Assembly (NCBI GenBank): GCA_050123375.1
Contig: JASFHF010000011.1
Coordinates: forward strand, 1 to 51,465
DNA: 51,465 nt
Reading direction: 5' to 3'
Source of the DNA: JASFHF01 sp050123375
Lineage (GTDB): Bacteria > Pseudomonadota > Gammaproteobacteria > UBA12402
Part shown: positions 33,491-41,752 of the stretch, piece after piece
How the letters are laid out: the number at the start of each line of letters is the position of its first letter
How positions within the stretch are numbered: position 1 is the first letter of the stretch
The notes under the pieces: generated by a model
Database searches by the model: none
The model's input: only the letters and a program-made list of their open reading frames with translations
Told to the model about the DNA's origin: nothing
Translations under genes and position numbers: made by a program

Positions 33491-36400
33491 ATGTTACTAA
33501 ATATGAAAAAACTAATTACTATAGAAGATATTCCAGTAAAATTTAAATGTGTTATTAATAAGCAAATTCTCTATGAATCTGCCAAGGTCAATGGTAACGA
33601 CAAACAACATTATGAATATAACGTCATAAATAAATGGCAATTATCAGGAAAAAATGATCCTTTTACAGGACAGGAAATAAGAGAGGTAACAAAAGAGGAG
33701 GATCACCAAGAAAAGCTATGCACTTATTTAAAAAATAAAGGTGTGAAAATTCATGGCAGTTTAAAAGAATATATGAAACAACAAGTTGAAAAAGTTAATA
33801 AAGATATCCCTATCGAAAAAAACCAAACTTTACTAGATGTTAGGACTCCAGAGGGTAAGTATCTGATAGAATATGCAGCAGAGAACCATTCTATAAAATG
33901 GATAGAAAGCTATTTGAAAATATATAAAAACAACCAGCATGATAAAGAGTCGTTTCAAGAAAAACTACAATGTGCGCTATATGCTGCTATTATGTCTGTT
34001 GAACCAAATGAACCAAAGCAAAAAAGTACAAATCTATATAAGATTGTTGAGCTGCTCACACAAAAAATTGATAGTGAATATAAGTGCTTTTGTTTGCACT
34101 GCGATACTTCAGATATTATATTAAAACTCGTTTTTAAAATCCCGGTCATTACATGTTTGCATGACAACCCGGCTTTGTTAAAAAATATGCGGAATTTTTT
34201 AAAGGCCGTACGTAAGATGACATTTATTAGGTTAAAGGGATTACTACAACAAAAAAACATTTATTCTGATAACTATTATTTGAGGAATAGTATTAATTAT
34301 TGTATATCCTACATGATTTTATCCAAACTATTGGTTTCTTCTAAATCAAATAATAATTTAACAACATGGTTGTCGATTTTACAGGATTGGAATAATTTGA
34401 AGGAAAAGCTTAGTAATATTGAGGAAGATTATGAGGTTTGCGGCGCTGTTATAAATTTTTTTATAGATGAATACAAATTTAGTAAAATGCCACATATTAT
34501 GAAGTTGTTAGTAAAGGCAGTAGAATGGGCTGCTGCGAAGATGAATTCTCACGGGTGTGAGCTGTTTAATGATGGGAAATTTAAAGAGGCATTAAAAAAA
34601 TGTGATGAGTGTATAGAAATCACATTCGGTTACGTAAATAAGCTAATAGGTGCAATAAAAGAATATAAGTTAAAAGTTGATTTAACAAAAATTTATCAGA
34701 GATTAATAATAGCTATTGTTAATAAAGCCATAGCTATAAATTATCAGGGGCATGAGCTGTTTAATGATGGGAAATTTAAAGAGGCATTAAATAAATGCGG
34801 AGAGAGTATAAAAATCACACAAGATTGGATAAATAAACTAACTACAGAAATGAAAGAATATAAGTTAACACTTGATCTAACGAGAATTTACCGTAAATTA
34901 ATAACCGCCGTTGCAAATAAAGCCGATGTTTTAAATCGTCAGACGATCAAATTATTAAAGGATAATAACCTCCAAGAGGCATTAAATGAATGCGGAGAGA
35001 GTATAAGAATCACACAAGATTGCATAGATAAACTACCTAAAAAATATAAGTTAACACTTGATCTAACGGAAATTTACCGTGAATTAATAACCGCTGTTGC
35101 AAATGAAGCCGATGTTTTAAATCGTCAGACGATCAAATTATTAAAGGATAATAACCTCCAAGGGGCATTAAATAAATGCGGAGAGAGTATAGGAATCACA
35201 CAAGATTGCATAGATAAACTACCTAAAAAATATAAGTTAACACTTGATCTAACGGAAATTTACCGTGAATTAATAACCGCTGTTGCAAATGAAGCCGATG
35301 TTTTAAATCGTCAGACGATCAAATTATTAAAGGATAATAACCTCCAAGGGGCATTAAATAAATGCGACCAGAGGATAAAAATCGCACAAGATTGGATAAA
35401 TAAACTAACTAAAAAAATTAAAGAATATAAGTTAACACTTGATCTAACGGAAATTTACCAGAAATTAATAACCGCCGTTGTAGATAAAGCCAAGATTCTA
35501 AATTTTCAGGCGGTAAAACTATTAAATAATAATAACTTCCAAGGGGTATTAAATAAATGCGACCAGAGGATAAAAATCGCACAAGATTGGATAAATAAAC
35601 TAACTAAAAAAATTAAAGAATATAAGTTAACACTTGATCTAACAGTAATTTACCAGCAATTAATGTTCGCTGTTGCAAGAAAAGCCTATCTTATAAATTG
35701 CCAGGTGATTGAGCTAGAGAAAACTAATAAACTTAAAGAGGCAGAAAATAAAATTACTGAAAGCATAGAGTTCGTAAAAAGATACGTGAATGTATTAAAG
35801 ATTAAAAACGCTAGTTTTCTTGAGAAAACATATCAAGTATTAGTGGAGTTTAAAAACATTATATCAAATAAAAAGTATTCAATTACAAATAATATTGTAG
35901 AAAAATTGAAGCAGCATAAAGATGCTTTGCAGTCTTATTTAAATATATATCCGAAGCGTTTTGTATCTAAATTAATCGAGCCAAGGATTATATTCACACT
36001 TGATTGTGTAAATAATTGCATTAAAACATTGTTGTTTGACAACGATAAGCTAATAAAATTGCATAATAATAAATTAGATATTGTTAAAAAAAATTACTTG
36101 GCGATACAAAATATTTTGCCATATGTTGCAAAGCTTAAAAATATTAATTTTACTAACAAGAAGGTAATAAGTAAAATAACTCAGTTAAAATCTTACATTA
36201 TGATATCACAAAAACAATTTAATAAAATAACAGAAATAACAATAAAGAAAAATAATACGAATATATCACAACTAAAACAGATTGTTGCGCAATTCAAAGA
36301 GTATGATAATGATATAAAGAATGATCTAATATGCTGCGTAAAACAGGTTGTATTTGATCTCAACCCGCAAAGTTCTTATCCTATTATCAAAATATTGATG

Positions 36401-36817
36401 GATATATTATCAAATGAAGAAATATTATCTTACCTTACAGCCACTAATCAAAAAATACCTTTTAAAAATACACAACAAATTGATATGTTATGCCAACGAA
36501 TTTTTTTACAAATAGATGCATTATCTTATGAGAACCTCAACATAATTCTTGGTCTTGTATCGATAGTTGGGTCTATCCAAACGTTCAATGGTATTTCTGA
36601 AAATATGATGATGTTAGATAGAAAAAAACCTAAACCCAAATCCGAGCTCAAACTAAAACTAAAATCGGAGAGTAAAAAGAATTTCCCCAATTTTTTTAAG
36701 GAAAAAAATAAATTTGAGAAAAAACGTAAATGCGGGAAAAAACGTAAACTTGGCGGCATAACTAATCCTGATAACTCACCTGAGTCGCAAAAGAAAAAAC
36801 GTAAACTTAATAAATAA
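33491..36817 (+). CDS. Predicted U-box effector-like protein with TPR-like repeats and NLS-like tail
   Basis: 1108 residues. Residues about 12-75 fit a U-box: IPVKFKCVINKQILYES, HYEYNVINKW and PFTGQEI at the spacing of IPxxFxCPI...YExxAIxxW...P-TG in E2-binding U-boxes. Residues about 350-800 are helical TPR-like repeats (GHELFNDGKFKEALNKC), including 62-residue units that are nearly identical. The end is strongly basic, with KKRKCGKKRKL and KKKRKLNK, like bipartite nuclear localisation signals. No signal peptide. Such eukaryote-like architecture is typical of type IV-secreted effectors (LubX, GobX as precedents). A second ATG at 33503 is possible. Secretion and ligase activity are inferred. 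Confidence 0.72.
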   Translation: MLLNMKKLITIEDIPVKFKCVINKQILYESAKVNGNDKQHYEYNVINKWQLSGKNDPFTGQEIREVTKEEDHQEKLCTYLKNKGVKIHGSLKEYMKQQVEKVNKDIPIEKNQTLLDVRTPEGKYLIEYAAENHSIKWIESYLKIYKNNQHDKESFQEKLQCALYAAIMSVEPNEPKQKSTNLYKIVELLTQKIDSEYKCFCLHCDTSDIILKLVFKIPVITCLHDNPALLKNMRNFLKAVRKMTFIRLKGLLQQKNIYSDNYYLRNSINYCISYMILSKLLVSSKSNNNLTTWLSILQDWNNLKEKLSNIEEDYEVCGAVINFFIDEYKFSKMPHIMKLLVKAVEWAAAKMNSHGCELFNDGKFKEALKKCDECIEITFGYVNKLIGAIKEYKLKVDLTKIYQRLIIAIVNKAIAINYQGHELFNDGKFKEALNKCGESIKITQDWINKLTTEMKEYKLTLDLTRIYRKLITAVANKADVLNRQTIKLLKDNNLQEALNECGESIRITQDCIDKLPKKYKLTLDLTEIYRELITAVANEADVLNRQTIKLLKDNNLQGALNKCGESIGITQDCIDKLPKKYKLTLDLTEIYRELITAVANEADVLNRQTIKLLKDNNLQGALNKCDQRIKIAQDWINKLTKKIKEYKLTLDLTEIYQKLITAVVDKAKILNFQAVKLLNNNNFQGVLNKCDQRIKIAQDWINKLTKKIKEYKLTLDLTVIYQQLMFAVARKAYLINCQVIELEKTNKLKEAENKITESIEFVKRYVNVLKIKNASFLEKTYQVLVEFKNIISNKKYSITNNIVEKLKQHKDALQSYLNIYPKRFVSKLIEPRIIFTLDCVNNCIKTLLFDNDKLIKLHNNKLDIVKKNYLAIQNILPYVAKLKNINFTNKKVISKITQLKSYIMISQKQFNKITEITIKKNNTNISQLKQIVAQFKEYDNDIKNDLICCVKQVVFDLNPQSSYPIIKILMDILSNEEILSYLTATNQKIPFKNTQQIDMLCQRIFLQIDALSYENLNIILGLVSIVGSIQTFNGISENMMMLDRKKPKPKSELKLKLKSESKKNFPNFFKEKNKFEKKRKCGKKRKLGGITNPDNSPESQKKKRKLNK
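34925..35430 (+). repeat. 186-bp in-frame repeats within the U-box gene
   Basis: GATGTTTTAAATCGTCAG recurs at 34925, 35111 and 35297, exactly 186 bp (62 codons) apart, with the intervening DNA nearly identical. Less similar units continue on both sides. Copy number is likely unstable through replication slippage or recombination. Confidence 0.92.
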
Positions 36818-36912
36818 TTGATTGAGATGTATCTATTATATTTCAAAATGTGTATGATTTTGTAAGTTGATTCTAGCGCCGAATCTGATTTTCCTGTATA
36901 ATCTTCCGTCAG

Positions 36913-37087
36913 TATATACCAATTCTTAACCCCGAGAAGCCGGATTTAAAAACTGACGTCATCCCGCGGCCTTGTCAGTTGGCCACGGGATCTAGGCTGT
37001 TTGATAGATTTTTCTGGATACCGCGGTCAAGCCGCGGTATGACAACATACGATAAATCTGGCATCTTGAGGTGCAATGGGTATATAC
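36913..37087. repeat. About 175-bp dispersed palindromic element, copy 2 (inverted)
   Basis: Reverse-strand match to 23326-23497, with TATATACCAATT and GCAATGGGTATATA as ends and GATGAC...CCGCGG palindromes inside. Orientation is inverted relative to copy 1. It lies about 75 bp upstream of nadA, the rest being a likely promoter region (TTGTGA, 19 bp, TATAAT). Confidence 0.8.
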
Positions 37088-37160
37088 CAATCTCACCTTT
37101 TGCCATTGTGAAACTTGTGATAAAAAATGATATAATACGAACAGAACATAAGGATTCGTT

Positions 37161-38507
37161 ATGTTACAGAAATTCAAACTAACTAAAACGACTTTTCCTA
37201 AGACAGGGATGGTTTTAAATCCTGATATGGACGTTTGTCAGACTGATTATCCGCTTGATTGGTATCAGGAAGAATTTGTTCCCTATGCTGAAGAGTATTT
37301 AGCGTTGCCGGATCGTAAGCCTAAAACAATTATCAATTGGATGAAGAAATATGTTAGTCCGGCTATAGATTATTTTGGTGATAAATTATTGTTATTAGCG
37401 CATTATTATATGGGTGGCGAAATTGTAAAATTAGTTGAGATTTTTGGCGGGCAGGTAGGTGATTCGTACCAATTAGCGTTGATGGCGGTGCGGCATCCAG
37501 AAAAGAAGTTGATCGTTGAATCTGCGGTGCATTTTATGGCTGAGACCATTTCAATTTTAGCCAATCCTGATCAACGGGTTTTTATTACTAATCCCAAAGC
37601 TGGCTGCACTATGGAGCTTAATGCAAAGGATTATATGGTTGAGCCGGCGTTAAATGATTTAGTCGAACGTTATGGGAAAAATAATATTTTGCCGATTTGT
37701 TACGTGAATACTTCCGGTAGGATTAAGGCATTAACTGGCGAATTTGGCGGCGCTGCTTGTACTAGTTCAAATGTGAAAAAGATTTTTGAGTGGGCGCTAA
37801 AACAAAATAAGAAAATTTTATTTATTCCAGATCAGCACATGGGGGAAAATGTTGCAGGGTGGCTTAATATTCCACCAGAAAAAATTGCTTATTGGCCTGG
37901 CGGAGAAGAAGGCGCAAATTACGATTTATTTAGACAAGATGAAAAGACTTTAAAACGTTTTGATGAATCACAATTGGTTTTGTTTTGCAGTTTTTGCGGG
38001 GTACATACTTATTTTGAGCCGGAAATGGTAGATTATTGGCATGAAAAAAAATTCACTGTGCTAGTTCATCCGGAATGCAAAAAAATTACCGCTGATAAAG
38101 CCGATGGTGCCGGTTCGACTGCATATTTGTGGCAAAAAGTTATTAATGATGAATTTAAAACCAAACATTATGCAGTAGGCACCGAAAATCACATGGTGCA
38201 AAATTTAAAGCAAGTAGCTAAAGCAAAAGGGATCACAGTGGTTAATTTAGCAGATGCGCCTTTAGAAGGTTTGCAAGGATTGGGCTGTGGTTGTGCTACG
38301 ATGTCGCGTAACGACCCGCCGCATTTGGTGGCAACGTTAGATTTATTACGCCAAGGGCGTGCACCAGATTATAATGAAGTGAAAGCAGGCGATGTTATTA
38401 CGGATTTTTCTGGAACGCGTTTGCGTTTAGATGAAGCCGGGCAAAAATGGGTAATTGAAAATGCCCGAATTGCCTTGGAAAATATGATTAGAATTACAGA
38501 AGATTGA
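37161..38507 (+). CDS. nadA: Quinolinate synthase
   Basis: 448 residues, longer than the E. coli enzyme. It condenses iminoaspartate with dihydroxyacetone phosphate using a [4Fe-4S] cluster. Candidate cluster cysteines lie in NPKAGCTMEL, LFCSFCGVHT and GLGCGCATMS. HPECKK and the helix CVNTSG-type segment (CYVNTSGRIKAL) are also conserved. It is separated from nadB by three unrelated genes. ATG 37161 has an ATAAGGATTCGTT leader. Confidence 0.93.
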   Translation: MLQKFKLTKTTFPKTGMVLNPDMDVCQTDYPLDWYQEEFVPYAEEYLALPDRKPKTIINWMKKYVSPAIDYFGDKLLLLAHYYMGGEIVKLVEIFGGQVGDSYQLALMAVRHPEKKLIVESAVHFMAETISILANPDQRVFITNPKAGCTMELNAKDYMVEPALNDLVERYGKNNILPICYVNTSGRIKALTGEFGGAACTSSNVKKIFEWALKQNKKILFIPDQHMGENVAGWLNIPPEKIAYWPGGEEGANYDLFRQDEKTLKRFDESQLVLFCSFCGVHTYFEPEMVDYWHEKKFTVLVHPECKKITADKADGAGSTAYLWQKVINDEFKTKHYAVGTENHMVQNLKQVAKAKGITVVNLADAPLEGLQGLGCGCATMSRNDPPHLVATLDLLRQGRAPDYNEVKAGDVITDFSGTRLRLDEAGQKWVIENARIALENMIRITED

Positions 38508-38514
38508 TAATGTA

Positions 38515-38857
38515 GACGGGACGGAGCTATTACATAATTACAAGGCCATGTTAGTTGCCTTGTGATATGTAAAGCTCCGTCCCTTAAAGAAGTTTTATAA
38601 GAACTGAGGGAGTGACAAAAACTTGAGGTTGAATGGATGTGAATTTCACATAATTACAAGGCCATGTTAGTTGCCTTGTGATATGTAAAGCTCCGTCCCT
38701 TAAAGAAGTTTTATAAGAACTGAGGGAGTGACAAAAACTTGAGGTTGAATGGATGTGAATTTCACATAATTACAAGGCCATGTTTGTTGCCTTGTAATAT
38801 GTAAAGCTCCGTCCCTTAAAGAAGTTTTATAAGAACTGAGGGAGTGACAAAAAAATA
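38515..38857 (+). repeat. Long-hairpin element, three tandem 116-bp copies
   Basis: The stem GACGGAGCTATTACATAA pairs with TATGTAAAGCTCCGTCCC, loop CAAGGCCATGTTAGTTGCCT, followed by TTAAAGAAGTTTTATAAGAACTGAGGGAGTGACAAAAA. The GTCCCT element is at 38579, 38695 and 38811, a period of 116. Copies 2 and 3 lack the matching left arm start (GGATGTGAATTTCACATAA instead), so only the first gives a full stem. The last GAGGGAG is the likely ribosome site of the next gene. Confidence 0.93.
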
Positions 38858-38860
38858 TTA

Positions 38861-40237
38861 ATGCAAAACAACATATTCCACATAATCAAAGATCCCGTTC
38901 ACGGAGTAATGCAGTTTACTACCGAGGAAGATAATTGGATCAAACCTTTTATCAGCAGCGCTAATTTTCAGCGGCAGCGCAATATTAAACAATTAGGTTT
39001 GACTGACTGGATTTTTCCTGGTGCAGTGCATACGCGGTTTAATCACGGTCTTGGTTGTTGTTATATTGCAAGCCAGATTGTAAATAAATTAGGTTTGAGC
39101 ACAAGTGAACGGCAATTAGTTATTTTAGCATGTTTGCTGCATGATATTGGGCATGGTCCTTTTTCGCATACTTTTGAAGATGTGTTTTTTCAGCGTGCCA
39201 TCCAGCATGAAATGTGGACTCCAATGTTTTTGGAAGATTTTGCAAACGTTGATTTCTTAACAAAATTTAATACCTTGAATCCACAATCTAAATTAGATCA
39301 GACAAAAATTAGTAAAATCCAAAATCTTATTATGCATCGTGAATGTGATAATTATTTATTATCGGATATTGTGTCATCACAGCTTGATGCAGATCGCTTG
39401 GATTATTTGTTGCGTGATAGTCATTTTTGTGGAGTGACTTATGGTGAATATGATTTTCGTTGGTTGTTGCATTGTTTGATTCCAATTGAACAAAATGGTG
39501 AGAAGCGTTTAGGTATCACACATAAAGGTGTTGGAGTAGTAGAGCAATATTTAATGGCGCGGCGTTTAATGATTCGCAATGTTTATCAAAATGGTAAAAA
39601 ACATGGTGTTGAGTATTTATTAAAGGAATTTTTGCATCATTTGGCTAATGATGTTGCGCATCGGGAAGAGTTTTTGAAGTTAGATACTTATAATGCATTA
39701 GTACGTTTTTTGCAAAATGTAAATCATTTTAATCAACAGGCCAATAAAACCAAAAATTTGAAACCAATTGTAAATAGTTTTTTGCATGAAAATTATAAGT
39801 TGTACAAAGAATTATGTGATTATGATATTTTGTTAATGATTCGTTATTTAGCTGGCTTGGATAGCGATCATGCAACTATTTTATTAGCAAAGCGTTTGCA
39901 GCATCGAATTTTGCCGAAAATTTTATACGTGCATGAGAATAATGTTAAACATGCAGATATAATAGTTAAAGAATTCAAACAGAGTAACCGCAAAGCAATT
40001 AATGATTGGCAAATAGCTTTGTTAAAGTTACCGCATTTGTCTTATGCTGTTAGTAAAGATCCTATTTTGGTGAAGGATTTTTCCGGCACAGTTAATTATT
40101 TACATGATAATTCAATGATGATTAACGCAATGTCAGATAAGTACGAGAGTGCTTATTTGGTGGTGATTGATGCAGGGATTATTAATCAACCGCCAGTTAT
40201 GAAATTGATAGAGCGATTAAGGAGAGAAATTAAATGA
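38861..40237 (+). CDS. HD-domain phosphohydrolase (dNTPase-like)
   Basis: 458 residues. Metal-binding HD motif: HTRFNHGLG, then LLHDIGHGPFSHTFE and the distal Asp in DADRLDYLLRDS. IKDPVHGVMQF at the N-terminus is the start of SAMHD1/dGTPase-like proteins of the YdhJ group. Likely substrate is a nucleotide; not specified by sequence. It overlaps glmU by 4 bp (ATGA), and is translated from GAGGGAG in the repeat tail. Confidence 0.88.
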   Translation: MQNNIFHIIKDPVHGVMQFTTEEDNWIKPFISSANFQRQRNIKQLGLTDWIFPGAVHTRFNHGLGCCYIASQIVNKLGLSTSERQLVILACLLHDIGHGPFSHTFEDVFFQRAIQHEMWTPMFLEDFANVDFLTKFNTLNPQSKLDQTKISKIQNLIMHRECDNYLLSDIVSSQLDADRLDYLLRDSHFCGVTYGEYDFRWLLHCLIPIEQNGEKRLGITHKGVGVVEQYLMARRLMIRNVYQNGKKHGVEYLLKEFLHHLANDVAHREEFLKLDTYNALVRFLQNVNHFNQQANKTKNLKPIVNSFLHENYKLYKELCDYDILLMIRYLAGLDSDHATILLAKRLQHRILPKILYVHENNVKHADIIVKEFKQSNRKAINDWQIALLKLPHLSYAVSKDPILVKDFSGTVNYLHDNSMMINAMSDKYESAYLVVIDAGIINQPPVMKLIERLRREIK

Positions 40238-41607
40238 AGTTAAGCATAATTATTTTAGCTGCTGGTGATGGTAAGCGTATGCGTAGTAATTTGCCGAAAG
40301 TATTGCATCAATTAGCCGGAAAACCATTATTGCAGCACGTGATTGATGTTGCAAAACAACTAAAGCCGCATAATATTTACGTTGTGTATGGTGAAAAAGA
40401 TGGTGAACAAGTGATGCAGCAAATAGCTGATACATCTATTACTTGGATTAAACAGGCGCAGCCTTTAGGTACCGGACATGCTGTTTTGCAGGTATTACCT
40501 TTTTTAAAAGCAGATCATCGAGTATTAATTTTATATGGAGATGTGCCGTTGATTGCAGTTCAAACTTTAGAGAAACTAATTCAATCAACTCCAGCAAATA
40601 ATATCGGATGGCTAACTATGCAGGTAAATAATCCAATAGGTTTAGGGCGTATTATTCGTGATGCTGACGGTAATCCGCAAGCGATTATTGAGGAAAGAGA
40701 TGCGAATACTGCGCAGAAAAAAATAAAAGAGATTTTTACAGGTATTTGTTTAATGCCAGTTAAGTATTTAGAAAAATGGTTAGCAAAATTAAGTAATAAA
40801 AATGCGCAGGGTGAATATTATTTAACTGAAATTTTTGCGCACGCTATTGATAATGGAATTAAAATTACTACTAATCATCCGGTTGCAGAAAAAGAAATTT
40901 TAGGAGTAAATAGTAAAGATCAGTTGGCAAAATTGGAACGAATTTGGCAATTAGATAATGCTAATCAATGTATGTTAGATGGATTAACTTTGTGTGATCC
41001 GTCGCGTTTTGATGTGCGTGGTACTTTAAAGTTTGGCCAGGATGTTATTTGTGATGTGAATGTAATTATCGAAGGTAATGTAGTAATTGGTAATAATTGT
41101 TATATTGGTCCTAATGTCTATTTGCGCAATGTTACAATTGCGGATGATGTTAAGATTTTTGCTAATACGGTTATTGATCGGGCAGAGATTGAGGAAAGGT
41201 GTTTAATCGGTCCATTTTCCAGGATTCGTCCGGAAACTGTTTTGCATAGCTGCGCAAAAATTGGTAATTTTGTAGAAATTAAAAAAAGTAACATTGGTTC
41301 TGGCAGTAAAGTAAATCATTTAAGTTATGTTGGTGATACGGTTATGGGTGCGCATGTTAATGTGGGTGCTGGTACTATTACGTGTAATTATGACGGGGTG
41401 CATAAATATAAAACCACTATTGAAGATAACGTATTTATTGGTTCTAGTACTCAACTGGTTGCGCCGTTGACGGTTGGCCATGATGCAACCATTGGTGCGG
41501 GGTCGACTATTACCCAGGATGTGCCAAGCGATCATTTAACTTTGGCGCGAACTAAACAAGTAACAATTGAAGGGTGGCAGAAACCGTCTAAAAAGGAATC
41601 TGAGTAA
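40234..41607 (+). CDS. glmU: Bifunctional GlmU (GlcN-1-P acetyltransferase / UDP-GlcNAc pyrophosphorylase)
   Basis: 457 residues. Uridyltransferase domain (1-230): LAAGDGKRMRSNLPKVLH, LYGDVPL. The acetyltransferase left-handed beta-helix (250-450) has IRPET, FVEIKKSNIG, HLSYVGD, GAGTITCNYDG and FIGSSTQLVAPLTVG. It makes UDP-GlcNAc for peptidoglycan and lipid A. The frame overlaps the previous gene by 4 bp. GlmS, which makes its precursor, is next. Confidence 0.96.
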   Translation: MKLSIIILAAGDGKRMRSNLPKVLHQLAGKPLLQHVIDVAKQLKPHNIYVVYGEKDGEQVMQQIADTSITWIKQAQPLGTGHAVLQVLPFLKADHRVLILYGDVPLIAVQTLEKLIQSTPANNIGWLTMQVNNPIGLGRIIRDADGNPQAIIEERDANTAQKKIKEIFTGICLMPVKYLEKWLAKLSNKNAQGEYYLTEIFAHAIDNGIKITTNHPVAEKEILGVNSKDQLAKLERIWQLDNANQCMLDGLTLCDPSRFDVRGTLKFGQDVICDVNVIIEGNVVIGNNCYIGPNVYLRNVTIADDVKIFANTVIDRAEIEERCLIGPFSRIRPETVLHSCAKIGNFVEIKKSNIGSGSKVNHLSYVGDTVMGAHVNVGAGTITCNYDGVHKYKTTIEDNVFIGSSTQLVAPLTVGHDATIGAGSTITQDVPSDHLTLARTKQVTIEGWQKPSKKESE

Positions 41608-41649
41608 GCTGGACGATTTTTACATGGTTACCGTGTAGTAGTTGGTTTT

Positions 41650-41745
41650 TTTAAGGGACGGTGCTTCACATGATTACAAAGCTGCGCACTTGTAATTATG
41701 TGAAGCACACGTCCCGCGTTAGAGATATTATGTAAGAACTGAGGA
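41650..41745 (+). repeat. Long-hairpin element upstream of glmS
   Basis: Stem GGGACGGTGCTTCACATGA... with ...TATGTGAAGCACACGTCCC, then GTTAGAGATATTATGTAAGAACTGAGGAAATAAATATG. Here the tail's GAGG stands 9 bp before the glmS ATG and is its likely ribosome site. The loop (TTACAAAGCTGCGCACTTGTAA) differs from the other copies. Confidence 0.88.
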
Positions 41746-41752
41746 AATAAAT

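Noticed and set aside
34863..35640. CRISPR-like or intergenic repeats
   Set aside because: The 186-bp period is a multiple of three and stays in frame within a long gene, so these are protein repeats.
36526..36846. 106-codon minus-strand frame rich in Phe/Leu/Ser
   Set aside because: It is the complement of the lysine-rich tail of the U-box gene.
41608..41752. glmS ribozyme
   Set aside because: The sequence is explained by the hairpin-element family; no glmS ribozyme core is visible.
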